Assembly (NCBI GenBank): GCA_963740835.1
Contig: CAVUFH010000003.1
Coordinates: forward strand, 1,426,001-1,490,000
DNA: 64,000 nt
Origin: CAVUFH01 sp963740835
GTDB lineage: Bacteria; Actinomycetota; Acidimicrobiia; IMCC26256; PALSA-610
Direction of reading: 5' to 3'
Below the pieces are notes generated by a model. It worked only from the letters and a program-made list of their open reading frames with translations, did not search any database and was not told the DNA's origin. Both the position numbers and the translations under genes were made by a program. Of the stretch, positions 44,587 through 53,912 are shown piece after piece. Position 1 is the first letter of the stretch. Every line of letters starts with the position of its first letter.

Positions 44587-44603
44587 AGTGACGCGGATGT
44601 TAG
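44587..44603 (-). promoter_or_regulatory. candidate tandem-TetR operator, CTAAC-N6-GTCACT (copy at P450 gene)
   Basis: Minus-strand CTAAC (44603-44599) and GTCACT (44592-44587) are separated by 6 nt, as in the copies at 33986 and 58702. Flanking bases are less conserved than between those two. It is placed where a repressor would block the promoter of the P450 at 44559. Confidence 0.5.
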
Positions 44604-44612
44604 ACAACGAGC

Positions 44613-44738
44613 ATGACCTCGCAGCGCGTACGTCGAGGACGCGCTCGGCACTCGCCACCGATCCGCGACAAGCCCGGGGCGGACTCCTTGCGCGTGGGCC
44701 GCGACGGCAAGGTCGTCGAGTGGAGATGCCACTACTGA
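44613..44738 (+). CDS. possible small ORF, 41 residues, unknown
   Basis: An open frame from ATG 44613 to TGA 44738 ends RVGRDGKVVEWRCHY, a mildly protein-like tail. It lies in the only gap of this region and overlaps the 3' end of the opposing TetR gene by 7 nt. There is no clear ribosome site, so it would be leaderless. Most likely chance. Confidence 0.12.
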   Translation: MTSQRVRRGRARHSPPIRDKPGADSLRVGRDGKVVEWRCHY

Positions 44739-45349
44739 CGCGGGGGCCGGCGGCCGTTGCAGACGGCGTCCTCGACGAGACCGATGACCCAGGTGACGCC
44801 GGCGATCGCGTCGTGCGGGTCGAGGCCCCAGTCGACGACGAGGCGTTCGTAGCTCGCCACGCTCCACAGCACGTCGAGCATGCCCGCGGCGATGGCGCGG
44901 TCGGCATCCGACCAATCCGCGGTCGTCGGCGCGACCGCGGCGAGGAGCGCGTCGCGCTGCCGCCGGTGCGCGCCGAGGAGCGTCGGGTCGTCGGGGGTGC
45001 GCGACTCCAGGGGGAACGACGAGACGTACTCGAGGATGCGCGCCGTATGCAACTGGATGTCCGCCAGCGCGAGGCCCTCGAGCGCGACGCCGGATTCCTC
45101 CTCGAGACGGGCCATCACTGCGTCCCGGAGCTCCCGCTCGTTCGCGAAGTGCCGGTACACCGTGCGCTGGTTGACCTGCGCACGTTCGGCGACACCGCGC
45201 ACCGTGAGTGCGCGCCAGTTCCACACCGCGAAGTCGTGCAGCAGGTCGGCGCCCGCGGCGACGATGCGCTCACGCGTCTCGGCCGCGCGCCGGCGTCGCA
45301 CCGGACTGTCGTATTTCCTGCGGGCAGGCGCCCGTTCGTCGACAGTCAC
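44732..45349 (-). CDS. TetR-family transcriptional regulator
   Basis: A 205-residue TetR protein with helix-turn-helix LTVRGVAERAQVNQRTVYRH near residues 40-60 and a regular C-terminal ligand domain. GTG 45349 lies 4 nt after the stop of the upstream P450, so it is probably the last gene of the CoxMSL-P450 operon and may feed back on it. No obvious palindrome marks its operator. It is a single-domain TetR, unlike the double one at 58754. Confidence 0.88.
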   Translation of the reverse strand: MTVDERAPARRKYDSPVRRRRAAETRERIVAAGADLLHDFAVWNWRALTVRGVAERAQVNQRTVYRHFANERELRDAVMARLEEESGVALEGLALADIQLHTARILEYVSSFPLESRTPDDPTLLGAHRRQRDALLAAVAPTTADWSDADRAIAAGMLDVLWSVASYERLVVDWGLDPHDAIAGVTWVIGLVEDAVCNGRRPPRQ

Positions 45350-45353
45350 GGCG

Positions 45354-46577
45354 TCACGGAGTCGATCGCGTGAAGACCGGAAGCGTCTCCCACCCGCGGA
45401 CGGTGGAGGTCGGTGAGAGCCGGGCGTTGGCGTCATCGACGTCCCACTCGGGGAACCGCTTGAGCACCTCTTCGAGCGCGACGCGGCCTTCGAGTCGGGC
45501 CAGCGCGGCGCCGAGGCAGAAGTGGGTGCCGAACCCGAAGGTGAGGTGCGGACCGACGGCGCGGTGGATGTCGAACGCGTCGCCGTTCGGATAACGCCGG
45601 TCGTCGCGATTGGCGGCGCCGACGAGGAACAGCATCACGCTGCCCTCCGGCACGGTGTGGCCGTAGTGCTCCACGTCGCTTGCGACGTAGCGGGCCACGT
45701 GGGGTGCGGGCGGCTCGAACCGCAGCAGCTCCTCGATCGCGTTCGGCACGAGTGCGGGGTCGGCAACGAGCGCGCGTCGTTGGTCGGGGTGCTCGGCCAG
45801 CACCGTGCCCGCCCAACCGATGAGGCGCGTGGTCGTCTCGTTGCCGGCGCCGGCGATGACGGTCACGTAGGTGAGGATCTCCTCGCGGGTGAGCCGGCGC
45901 GTGATTCCGGTCTCGTCCACGAACTCGGCGTTCAGCAGCTCGGTCATGAGGTCGTCGGAGGGATGGTCGGCGCGCCAGTCGATGTAGTCGCCGAAGATCT
46001 CGCCGCTCAAGATCGCGTCGACCGAGCTCGTCATGGGCTTGCCCGCTTCGGTGCGGATCGACGCGTCGACGTGCTCGCGGATCGCTTCCTGGTCCTGCTC
46101 AGGGATGCCGAGGAGCATGCCGATCACGCGCATCGGCATCTGCGCACCGAGGTCGGCAACGAAGTCGAATCGGCCCGCGCCGACGAGCGGGTCGAGACTC
46201 GCCGCGCAGAACTCGCGCACCTGCGGCTCCAGCGCGTTCATCTTCTTCGGGGTGAACACCCGCGACAACAACCCGCGGTGCACGGTGTGGATCGGCGGGT
46301 CCTCGAAGATGATCACACCGGGTGGCATCTCGAGGTCCGCCTTGATCAGTTCGAGGATGGCGCCGCGCCCGGAGATGTACGTCTCGCGGTCCTTGAGGCC
46401 GCGCTCGACGTCGTCATAGCGGCTGACGGCGAAGAATTCGTACTGCTCGTTGTAGTAGAGCGGTGCTTCTTCGCGCAGCCGGCGGAACACCGGATACGGA
46501 TCCGCGTTCACGGAAATGTTGTACGGGTCGTACGAGACACCGTTGGGATCGGAGGTGCCGGCGGGCTTGGTCACCAT
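45354..46577 (-). CDS. cytochrome P450
   Basis: A 407-residue P450. The I-helix is IAGAGNETTTRLIGW, the K-helix is in EELLRFEPP, and the heme loop is FGTHFCLGAALARLE with Cys354. It is distinct from the two paralogue pairs in the window. Its ATG overlaps the stop of the molybdenum-hydroxylase large subunit by 7 nt, so both are translated together. This suggests successive hydroxylations, one water-derived and one O2-derived, on the same substrate. Confidence 0.95.
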   Translation of the reverse strand: MVTKPAGTSDPNGVSYDPYNISVNADPYPVFRRLREEAPLYYNEQYEFFAVSRYDDVERGLKDRETYISGRGAILELIKADLEMPPGVIIFEDPPIHTVHRGLLSRVFTPKKMNALEPQVREFCAASLDPLVGAGRFDFVADLGAQMPMRVIGMLLGIPEQDQEAIREHVDASIRTEAGKPMTSSVDAILSGEIFGDYIDWRADHPSDDLMTELLNAEFVDETGITRRLTREEILTYVTVIAGAGNETTTRLIGWAGTVLAEHPDQRRALVADPALVPNAIEELLRFEPPAPHVARYVASDVEHYGHTVPEGSVMLFLVGAANRDDRRYPNGDAFDIHRAVGPHLTFGFGTHFCLGAALARLEGRVALEEVLKRFPEWDVDDANARLSPTSTVRGWETLPVFTRSTP

Positions 46578-48919
46578 GACATCACCTCGTTGGTGGACTG
46601 ATCCAGGAGCGCGACGATGCGCGACGGTGTCAGCGGGAGGCGGGTCACGGTCACGCCGAACGGCGCGAGCGCGTCGGCCACGGCGTTGACGACGGCCGGC
46701 GGCGCGCCGATCGCGCCGCCTTCACCGACGCCCTTGTGCCCGCCCGGGCCGCCGCTCGGTGTCTCGATGTGCCCGTACTCGATCATCGGGACATCGGCCG
46801 CGGTCGGGAGCAGGTAGTCCATGAACGTCGTCGCGAGCGGGTTGCCGTCGTCGTCGTACGCCAGCTCTTCGAACAGCACACCGCCGATGCCTTGCACGGA
46901 GCCGCCCGCGATCTGGCCCTCGACGACGCTCGGGTTGATCATGGGGCCGCAGTCCTCGCTCACGATGTAGCGCAACAGCGTGACCCGTCCGGTCGTGACA
47001 TCGACCTCGCACGTGCACACGTGGGTGGCGTTCACCCAGACGATCGGCGTGTCGGCGGTGTAGCGCGCGCTCGCCTCCAACCCGGCCGGGACGCCAGGTG
47101 GCAGCGACGACGGCTCGAAGTAGGCGAGCGCGGCCAGCTCGGCGAAGGTGATGCCGATCGAGGGCGTGCCCCGCACGCTCGCGCGGCTGTCGCCGAGCTC
47201 GATGTCGTCGACGGCGGCTTCCAGCTTGTGCGCGGCGATCGCGCGGATGCGCTCGCGCAGGATGGTTGCGGTCTCGCGCACCGCCCCCGCGGTCATCGAA
47301 CCGCTCCGGCTGCCGGCCGCGCCCGCGCCGAAGCCGGTGACGGCGGTGTCGCCCTGGATCGTGTTGACGTCCTCGATCTTCACGCCGAGCGCGTCGGCAG
47401 TGAGCTGGACGACGGTCGTCTCGATGCTGTTGCCCGCGGAGCCGCCGGCGACGTAGACGTTGACGGCACCCGAAGGCTCGATGCGGATGGTGGCCGCCTC
47501 GCTTCCGTACACGCCGTACCCCGGGGTCGACGGCTCGACGTACGCCGACACACCCACGCCCAGGTAGCGGCCGGCCGCGCGCGCCTGCGCCTGCTCGGTG
47601 CGGAACGCTTCGTAGTCGAGCATCGCCAGCGCCTGCTCGAACGTTTCGAGCGGCGTGATGCGGTCGTACGGCATGCCGTTCGCGTTCGCGTAGGGCAGGT
47701 CTTCGGGTTGCAGCAGGTTGCGCCGGCGCAGATCGATCGGATCCATACGCATCTGTCGGGCCGCGATGTCGAGCAGTACCTCGCGGGCCAGCGTCTCGAA
47801 CTGCCATGGCCCGCGGTACGCGGTGCGCCCGACGGTGTTGGTGTACACCGACTTGGTCGCGAAGCCGGCGCGCGGGACGCGGTAGGGCCCGGGGAACAGC
47901 ATGCCGACCGCGGCCGCCGGACCGACCGGCCACGGCGTGGGGTAGGCACCGCAATCGGAGACGAAGTCGATGTGCGCGGCTTGGATCGCGCCGTCGGCGT
48001 CGAACGCCATCTGTACCGTCGCGTGCTCGAGGCGCGACTTGCCCGCCGCGAGCAGGTTCTCGCGGCGGTCCTCCACCCACTTCAGCGGTGCACCGACCTT
48101 CCGTGCGGCGAGCATCAGGCACATCTCGTCGCGCTGGACCATGACCTTCTGGCCGAAGCCGCCGCCGGTGTCGCGCATCACGACGCGGATGTGGTGTTCG
48201 GGTATCCCGAGCAGGCGCGAGCAGAACAGCCGCATCTCGTGCGGCGTCTGGGTCGCCGCGTAGATCGTCAGATCACCGGACGCGCGGGCGTAGTCGACGA
48301 CGAGGCCGCGCCCTTCCATCGGCACCGGCGCGTACGCCTGCTGGAAGATCGTTTCGCGCGCAACGTGCGCGGCGGACGCGAACGCGTCTTCGAGCGCGGC
48401 GGCAGGCAGGCCGTTGAGCTCCCCGATCACGTTGGAGCCGTGGGCCTCGTGGACGAGCACGTCGGCGCGCTCGGCCTCGGTGTAGTCGACGATTGCCGGC
48501 CGCGGTTCGTAGTCGATCTCGACCAGCTCGGCCGCGTCTTCGGCGCGCGCGCGGGTGTCGGCGACGACGAGCACGACCGGATCGCCCACGAAGCGCACCT
48601 CGCCTTCGGCGAGCGGCGGGCGCGGGGTCTCGGGGCTCGCCGCGCCGATCGACGTGTGCCACTGCTCCCTCACGTCCGGGTTCAGATCCGCGGCGGTGAA
48701 CACGAAGTGGACGCCGGGCTGGGCGAGCGCGGCCGAGGTGTCGATGCTGCGGATCGCGGCGCGGGCGAAGTCGCTGCGCACGAAGCACGCGTGCAGCATC
48801 CCCGGCAGCGCGATGTCGTCGACGTAGGTGCCGCCGCCGGTGAGCAGGCGCGCGTCCTCGACCCGGTGCACCCGCGTGCCGACGTAGCGCGCCGCGGCCG
48901 GTGCCGCAGATTCGGTCAT
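46571..48919 (-). CDS. molybdenum hydroxylase large subunit (xanthine dehydrogenase/CoxL family)
   Basis: A 782-residue molybdopterin-binding subunit. RYVGTRVHRVEDARLLTGGG opens the domain (shown as VHRVEDARLLTGG), GGGFGQK is the cofactor loop near residue 250, and GVGEGGAIGAPP near 728 holds the catalytic glutamate. The active-site loop reads AYRGPWQ, not AYxCSFR (form I CO dehydrogenase) nor AYRGAGR (form II), so CO oxidation is unlikely and hydroxylation of an aromatic ring, N-heterocycle or aldehyde is more probable. ATG 48919 overlaps the CoxS stop (ATGA). Confidence 0.93.
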   Translation of the reverse strand: MTESAAPAAARYVGTRVHRVEDARLLTGGGTYVDDIALPGMLHACFVRSDFARAAIRSIDTSAALAQPGVHFVFTAADLNPDVREQWHTSIGAASPETPRPPLAEGEVRFVGDPVVLVVADTRARAEDAAELVEIDYEPRPAIVDYTEAERADVLVHEAHGSNVIGELNGLPAAALEDAFASAAHVARETIFQQAYAPVPMEGRGLVVDYARASGDLTIYAATQTPHEMRLFCSRLLGIPEHHIRVVMRDTGGGFGQKVMVQRDEMCLMLAARKVGAPLKWVEDRRENLLAAGKSRLEHATVQMAFDADGAIQAAHIDFVSDCGAYPTPWPVGPAAAVGMLFPGPYRVPRAGFATKSVYTNTVGRTAYRGPWQFETLAREVLLDIAARQMRMDPIDLRRRNLLQPEDLPYANANGMPYDRITPLETFEQALAMLDYEAFRTEQAQARAAGRYLGVGVSAYVEPSTPGYGVYGSEAATIRIEPSGAVNVYVAGGSAGNSIETTVVQLTADALGVKIEDVNTIQGDTAVTGFGAGAAGSRSGSMTAGAVRETATILRERIRAIAAHKLEAAVDDIELGDSRASVRGTPSIGITFAELAALAYFEPSSLPPGVPAGLEASARYTADTPIVWVNATHVCTCEVDVTTGRVTLLRYIVSEDCGPMINPSVVEGQIAGGSVQGIGGVLFEELAYDDDGNPLATTFMDYLLPTAADVPMIEYGHIETPSGGPGGHKGVGEGGAIGAPPAVVNAVADALAPFGVTVTRLPLTPSRIVALLDQSTNEVMSW

Positions 48920-49404
48920 CGTCCGCGGTCCTTGACCGGCGCCTTCGCGGCTTGGCGAACCGCGTTCACGATGCCTTGGTACCCGGTGCAGCGACAGAGG
49001 TTGCCCGACAACGCCTCGCGGATCTCCTGATCGGTCGGGTCCGGGTTGTCGCGGAGGAAGGCGGTGACCGACACGACGAACCCGGGCGTGCAGAAGCCGC
49101 ACTGCAGACCGTGGCAGTCGCGGAACGCCGACTGCACCGGCGACAGCTCGCCGTCGGGTGCGGCGATGCCCTCGATCGTCGTGACCTCGGCGCCGTGCGC
49201 CTGAATCGCGAACACCAGGCACGCGCGCACCGCCGCGCCGTCGACCAGCACCGTGCACGCACCGCACACGCCGTGCTCGCAACCGAGGTGGGTACCGGTG
49301 AGGCGGCACTGCTCGCGCAGGAAGTCCGCGAGGGTCGTGCGGGGCTCGACGGTCGCGCGCCGGGCCTGACCGTTGACCACCAGCTCCATCGCGACGTCAG
49401 TCAT
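48916..49404 (-). CDS. molybdenum hydroxylase [2Fe-2S] subunit (CoxS family)
   Basis: A 162-residue small subunit with two [2Fe-2S] clusters. The N-terminal plant-type cluster is in LGCEHGVCGACTV plus a later cysteine in VRACLVF. The C-terminal cluster is in GLQCGFCTPG and NLCRCTGYQ. It passes electrons from the molybdenum site to FAD. In the deposited sequence the frame runs on from the FAD subunit, but ATG 49404 with the usual overlap to a TGA in the next frame indicates a separate gene. Confidence 0.9.
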   Translation of the reverse strand: MTDVAMELVVNGQARRATVEPRTTLADFLREQCRLTGTHLGCEHGVCGACTVLVDGAAVRACLVFAIQAHGAEVTTIEGIAAPDGELSPVQSAFRDCHGLQCGFCTPGFVVSVTAFLRDNPDPTDQEIREALSGNLCRCTGYQGIVNAVRQAAKAPVKDRGR

Positions 49405-50271
49405 CGAGCGCCTCCGCGGCGCGGCGGTCCAGGCGCGTGCCACCATCGCCGCGCCGACGTGCCGGCGGTAGGCGGCGGAGCCGTGCAGGTCCTCCGGGAC
49501 CGACGTGAGACCCGTCATCGCCAGGCGACCAACCTCGTCGGGTTCGACGGCCATGATCGGTCGGCCCCCGAGCTCGGTTTCCGCGGTGCTTGCGCGCTCA
49601 GGAGTTGACCCCAGGCCGATGAGCCCGATCGCGCAACGGGCGATCCGGTCGTCGGCGTCGAGCTCGATGCCGATCGTGGCGCCCGCGATCGCGAAGTCGC
49701 CGTGGCGCCGGGCGAATTCCTCGATGGCGAACCCGCGACGCGCACGCCACGCCGGGAACGACACCCCGACGAGGAGCTCATCGGGTTCGGCGGTCGTGCT
49801 CCACATGCCGTCGAAGAAGTCGCGCGCCGCGATCGTGCGGCGACCGCGCACCGATGCGACCTCCATCTGCGCGTCCAACGCGAGCGCGACAGCCGGGTAC
49901 TCGGCGGCGGGGTCCGCGTGCGCGATCGATCCGCCGAGCGTGCCCCGGTTCCGTATCTGGAAGTGACCGATGAACGGCGTGGCCCGCGTGAGCAGCGGGA
50001 CGGTCGACGCGACCGGCGCGCCGGCCCCGACCCGCGCTTGCGTGACACCCGCGCCGATCCAGAGCGCGTCGTCGCGCGTCTCGATGCCCTGCAACCCGGC
50101 GACGCGACTGATGTCGACGAGGTGCTCGAAGCGCGTGAGCCGCAGTGCGAGCATCGGCGCGAGGCTCTGCCCGCCTGCCAGCACCTTCGCACCGTCGCCG
50201 AGATCCGCGAGCAGCTGGACCGCGTCCGCGACTGTCTCCGGTGCGTGGAACTCGAACGGCGCGGGCTTCAA
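49397..50271 (-). CDS. molybdenum hydroxylase FAD subunit (CoxM family), apparent 1-nt loss near 3' end
   Basis: The medium subunit, 291 residues when restored. It opens KPAPFEFHAPETVADAV from TTG 50271, a typical CoxM start, and carries the FAD loops LAGGQSLAPMLALRL and RNRGTLGGSIAHADP. As deposited, the frame reads through into the [2Fe-2S] gene. One base restored near 49431 gives ARALDRRAAEALDD and a TGA overlapping the CoxS ATG, the normal operon junction. I take the apparent fusion to be an artefact. The TTG lies 26 nt after the SDR stop. Confidence 0.85.
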
Positions 50272-50296
50272 CGCGGCGGATCCGAAGTGCCGAATC

Positions 50297-51034
50297 TCAT
50301 GCGAGCTTCGCGGCCCAGCCGCCGTCGATCGGGATGATCGCACCCGATACATAGGAAGCGCGGTCCGACGCGAGGAACGCCGCGACCTCGGCGACCTCTT
50401 CCGGTTGCCCGCCGCGGTTCAGCGCGGCCTTCTCGAGGATGCCGGGGATGTTTTCGCCACCCGCGCTCATCGCGGTGTAGATGAAGCCCGGGCAGAGGCA
50501 ATTGGCGCGGATGCCCTTTTCCCCGTATTCGACGGCCGCGGCCTTGGTGATCGCGATCACCCCGGCTTTCGCGGCGGAGTACACGCTCGTGAACAGCGCC
50601 GCGCCGAGTCCCGCGAGCGATGCCCAGTTGACGATCGCACCGCCGTTGCCCGCCTCGACCATGACGCGAATTGCGTGCTTGGTGCCGAGCAGGACACCGA
50701 GCAGGTCGACGTTCATCAACCGGTCGTACTGCTCGACGGTGACGTCCGCGAGCATCGCGGCATCCGCGAGGCCGGCGACATTGCACACGATGTCGAGGTG
50801 GCCGAACTCGTCGACCGCGGCGCGCATGAGCGCTTCGACGTCGGCTTCGTTCGTGACGTCGCAGTGGACCGGCAGCACTCCCGCGCCCACCGCATCGGCG
50901 GTGTCCTTCTCGGCCCCGCTGATGTCGGCCGCCACGACCTGCGCGCCTTCGCGGACGAAGACCTCGACCGAGGCCCGGGCCATCCCGGACCCGGCGCCGG
51001 TGATGACCGCGACCTTGTCGTCCAACAGCCCCAT
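50297..51034 (-). CDS. short-chain dehydrogenase/reductase (SDR)
   Basis: A 245-residue classical SDR with VAVITGAGSGMARA as nucleotide loop (the usual last glycine is alanine), CNVAG, active site YSAAKAGVIAITK and the SGAIIPIDGGWAAK ending. It is the first gene of the CoxMSL-P450-TetR group. The 92-bp gap upstream contains an imperfect hairpin (51067-51089) that could terminate the previous gene or bind a regulator. It may oxidise an alcohol made by the hydroxylases. Confidence 0.92.
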   Translation of the reverse strand: MGLLDDKVAVITGAGSGMARASVEVFVREGAQVVAADISGAEKDTADAVGAGVLPVHCDVTNEADVEALMRAAVDEFGHLDIVCNVAGLADAAMLADVTVEQYDRLMNVDLLGVLLGTKHAIRVMVEAGNGGAIVNWASLAGLGAALFTSVYSAAKAGVIAITKAAAVEYGEKGIRANCLCPGFIYTAMSAGGENIPGILEKAALNRGGQPEEVAEVAAFLASDRASYVSGAIIPIDGGWAAKLA

Positions 51035-51066
51035 CAGGAGACCCCCCGGAGTTCTTGCCTGAGTTC

Positions 51067-51089
51067 GGTGCGCCGAAATTGGCGCCACC
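51067..51089. promoter_or_regulatory. imperfect inverted repeat upstream of SDR, terminator or operator
   Basis: GGTGCGCC (51067-51074) and GGCGCCACC (51081-51089) pair with one bulged base around a GAAATT spacer. It lies between the epoxide hydrolase stop (51127) and the SDR start (51034), all on the minus strand. No T-run follows. Confidence 0.25.
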
Positions 51090-51126
51090 GACTATGGCAC
51101 GAATATGCGCGGCGCACAACGCCGGC

Positions 51127-52263
51127 TCAGAGCACCGTCCGAAAGAAGTTCCGCACGTCGTCGACGAAGAGTTCGGGCTGCTCCATGGCGGCGAAGTGAC
51201 CGCCACGCGGCAGGTCGCTCCAGGAGGTCACGTTGTAGCGCCGTTCGACCCACGAGCGCGGGAAGCGCACCACCTCTTTGGGATAACGCGCGATGCCAGT
51301 GGGGACATCGACGTAGTCCGGCGCGCCCGCGCCGGACCCGTGATGTTGATGCTCCCAGTACAGGCGCGCCGAAGACGCGCTCGTCTGCGTGCACCAATAG
51401 AGCATCACGTTTGTGAGCAGTTGGTCCCGGGTGAAGACGTTCTCGGGGTGGCCGTCGCAGTCGCTCCACGTGCGGAACTTCTCGACGATCCAGGCGAGCA
51501 GCCCGGCCGGCGAGTCGTTGAGCGCGATGCCGAGGGTCTGCGGCTTGGTCGACTGCTCGTTCGCGTAGCCCGATTCCTCCCGCTGGAAACGTTGCATGGC
51601 CGCGAGGTCCGCCTGGTCTTCGTCGGCGAGCGGCCCCGCATCTTCGGGGCGGCTGGCGATCGCCATGTTGAGATGGATGGCTGCGCAGTGCTCGGGGTCG
51701 ACCGCGGCGAGGCGTGTCGTCACCTGCGCGCCCCAGTCGCCGCCTTGCGCGCCATAGCGCGCGTAGCCGAGCCGGTGCATCAGCTCGGCGAACGCGCGGG
51801 CGATGCGCCACGCGTCCCAGCCGCGCGTGCGCGTCGGTTCGGAGAAGCCGTAGCCCGGCAACGACGGCGCGACCACGTGAAAGGCGTCGGTGGCGCGCCC
51901 ACCGTGCGCCTTCGGGTCGGTGAGCAGGGGAATGACGTCGAGGAATTCCACGATCGAACCGGGCCAGCCGTGCGTGAGCAGCAGGGGACGGGCGGCCGCG
52001 TGCGGCGAGCGGGCGTGGACGAAGTGGACTGACTGCCCGTCGATCACCGTGCGGAAGTGCGCGAGCTCGTTGAGCCGCGCTTCCTGCGCGCGCCAGTCGT
52101 ACGTGTCGCGCCAGTACGCGACCAGCTCGCCCAAGTAGTCGACCGGGATCCCGTAATCCCAGCCCGTGTCCTCGATCTGGTCGGGCAGGCGAGTGTGGGC
52201 GAGCCGGCGGTGCAGGTCGTCCAGCACCGGGTCGTCGACGCGGATGTGGAAGTCCTCGATCAC
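51127..52263 (-). CDS. epoxide hydrolase (EHN-type alpha/beta hydrolase)
   Basis: A 378-residue epoxide hydrolase of the microsomal/juvenile-hormone type. The N-terminal EHN meander domain has VLDDLHRRLAHTRLPDQ. The oxyanion hole is LTHGWPGS near residue 100, the nucleophile is GGDWGAQ and the catalytic histidine is in RGGHFAAMEQP. It would open an epoxide to a diol, a fitting step after P450 attack on a double bond. GTG 52263 overlaps the upstream stop (GTGA). Confidence 0.93.
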   Translation of the reverse strand: MIEDFHIRVDDPVLDDLHRRLAHTRLPDQIEDTGWDYGIPVDYLGELVAYWRDTYDWRAQEARLNELAHFRTVIDGQSVHFVHARSPHAAARPLLLTHGWPGSIVEFLDVIPLLTDPKAHGGRATDAFHVVAPSLPGYGFSEPTRTRGWDAWRIARAFAELMHRLGYARYGAQGGDWGAQVTTRLAAVDPEHCAAIHLNMAIASRPEDAGPLADEDQADLAAMQRFQREESGYANEQSTKPQTLGIALNDSPAGLLAWIVEKFRTWSDCDGHPENVFTRDQLLTNVMLYWCTQTSASSARLYWEHQHHGSGAGAPDYVDVPTGIARYPKEVVRFPRSWVERRYNVTSWSDLPRGGHFAAMEQPELFVDDVRNFFRTVL

Positions 52264-53912
52264 GCGATGTCGGGGTGGGTGCCCGGCCACGCGTCGAGCG
52301 CATCGAGTTGCGTCTCGTCGACACGGATGGGCGTGGCATTGACGAGCACGTGGCGGACGCCGGTGGGTTCCTCGGCGGTGAGGCGTTCGGCGTCGGCGGG
52401 GAAGTCGCGGACGCGCCGGATCGGGCCGGTGCCGACGGTGTCAGGATCGAACACGCAGACATCGGCCCAGTTGCCTTCGCGGAGGTAGCCGCGACGAGCG
52501 AAGCCGAACATGTCGGCCGGCTCGCCCGCGAGCTTGCGCACCGCCCGCGCAAGGGGCATGACCTCACGTTCGCGCACCCAGTTGCCGAGCAGGTCGGTGG
52601 GCAACGGCGCGTCACACAACTGGTCGACGTGCGCACCGGCGTCGGAGAGGCCGAGCGCGACGCTCTCGTGCGTGAGGAGATGCGCGACCGCGTCGACGTC
52701 GTCGTTGGCGATGTAGGCGCGGAACCGGGTCTGGAGGTGCTCGGCGACGGCGATCTCGCAGAGGACGTCGAGTGGGGTGCACCCGCGCTCTTGCGCGAGG
52801 TCGCTCACTCGCCGGCCCTGCAGTTCGGGGAAGCGCTGCGATTCCGAGACCTCGAACGTGTCCCAGCGCGGTTTCATCGGTGACCGCTCGAGGTCGGCGG
52901 CCGCGAGCGATCGCCATTCCGGATCCCGATACGCCGCGAGGCGCACAGGGAGCCCGACCTTCATCAGTTCGCCGAACACCGTGCCGGTGTTGAGGTTGTA
53001 CGCGTCCTCCATCGTGAACTGCATCGTCAGCGGTCGCGGTGTCACCTGGGGCCATACGTTGGCACCTTCGACGAGACCCCGTTCGTGCAGCGCCACCGGT
53101 GTCATGTGCTTGCCGCCCGGACTCGCGAACAGCGGATACGTGAACGGGCGCCCGACCTTCGGCTGCCACTCGTATACGTCGGCGTACGTGCACTGCTCGC
53201 CCGGGGTGATGAGGATCACACCCTTGCCCGTGTCGCCCGCGGCACGGAACAGCGCCTCGACCTCGTCGCGGTCGGAGAAGCGACTCGGCACCGGTTTGCC
53301 GTCGACACCCCGGTGCGCGTACGAGAAACTGGTCGAGAAGCCTGCCGCCCCGGCACCGATCGCCTCGCGCACGAGCTGACCCATGCGCGCGATCTCGTCG
53401 GCGGTCGCGGCGCGCTCGTACGCAGCCTCGCCCATCACATACAAACGCAACGCGGAGTGGCCGATGTACGCGGTGAAGTTGAGCGCGGTCCCGCGCCGGC
53501 GCACCGCCGCCAAGTATTCGGGAAAGGTCTCGAACTCCCACGCGATCCCCGCGGCCAACGTTGCGGGATCCATGTCCTCGACGTTCTCGAGGGTGCCCAC
53601 GATCGTGTCGCGGTATTCGGGGCGGGTGGGGGCGATGGTGAAGCCGCAGTTGCCGGCGACGACCGTGGTGATCCCGTGGTAGGACGACGGCCGCAGCGCC
53701 GGATCCCAGAACACCTGCGCGTCGTAGTGCGTGTGGATGTCGATGAAGCCGGGCGTGACCGCGCAGCCGGACGCGTCCAACTCGCGCGTGCCCTTCAGCT
53801 TCGCACCGATTTCGCGGATCACGCCGTCGGCGATCGCGACGTCGGCCGCGCGGCCGGGCCCGCCGCTCCCGTCGAAGATGGTTCCGCCGCGGATGACGAT
53901 GTCAGCCGGCAC
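52260..53912 (-). CDS. N-acyl-D-amino-acid deacylase-like amidohydrolase
   Basis: A 550-residue member of the D-aminoacylase group. The metal site is FIDIHTHYDAQVFWDP near residue 58, the group signature is GNCGFTIAP, and the later LSDAGAHVDQLCDA holds a catalytic aspartate. The closing beta-sandwich has NWADVCVFDPDTVG. It would cleave an amide; in catabolic clusters these enzymes may act on amide conjugates, but the substrate is unknown. GTG 53912 overlaps the VOC gene by 11 nt. Confidence 0.9.
   Translation of the reverse strand: MPADIVIRGGTIFDGSGGPGRAADVAIADGVIREIGAKLKGTRELDASGCAVTPGFIDIHTHYDAQVFWDPALRPSSYHGITTVVAGNCGFTIAPTRPEYRDTIVGTLENVEDMDPATLAAGIAWEFETFPEYLAAVRRRGTALNFTAYIGHSALRLYVMGEAAYERAATADEIARMGQLVREAIGAGAAGFSTSFSYAHRGVDGKPVPSRFSDRDEVEALFRAAGDTGKGVILITPGEQCTYADVYEWQPKVGRPFTYPLFASPGGKHMTPVALHERGLVEGANVWPQVTPRPLTMQFTMEDAYNLNTGTVFGELMKVGLPVRLAAYRDPEWRSLAAADLERSPMKPRWDTFEVSESQRFPELQGRRVSDLAQERGCTPLDVLCEIAVAEHLQTRFRAYIANDDVDAVAHLLTHESVALGLSDAGAHVDQLCDAPLPTDLLGNWVREREVMPLARAVRKLAGEPADMFGFARRGYLREGNWADVCVFDPDTVGTGPIRRVRDFPADAERLTAEEPTGVRHVLVNATPIRVDETQLDALDAWPGTHPDIA

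Noticed and set aside
46571..48919. Aerobic CO dehydrogenase
   Set aside because: The large subunit lacks both AYxCSFR and AYRGAGR loops; context is organic catabolism.
48916..50271. A natural CoxM-CoxS fusion protein
   Set aside because: The +1 frame ends in a typical CoxM tail with a TGA overlapping a good CoxS ATG, and one lost base in a GCGC tract explains the read-through.
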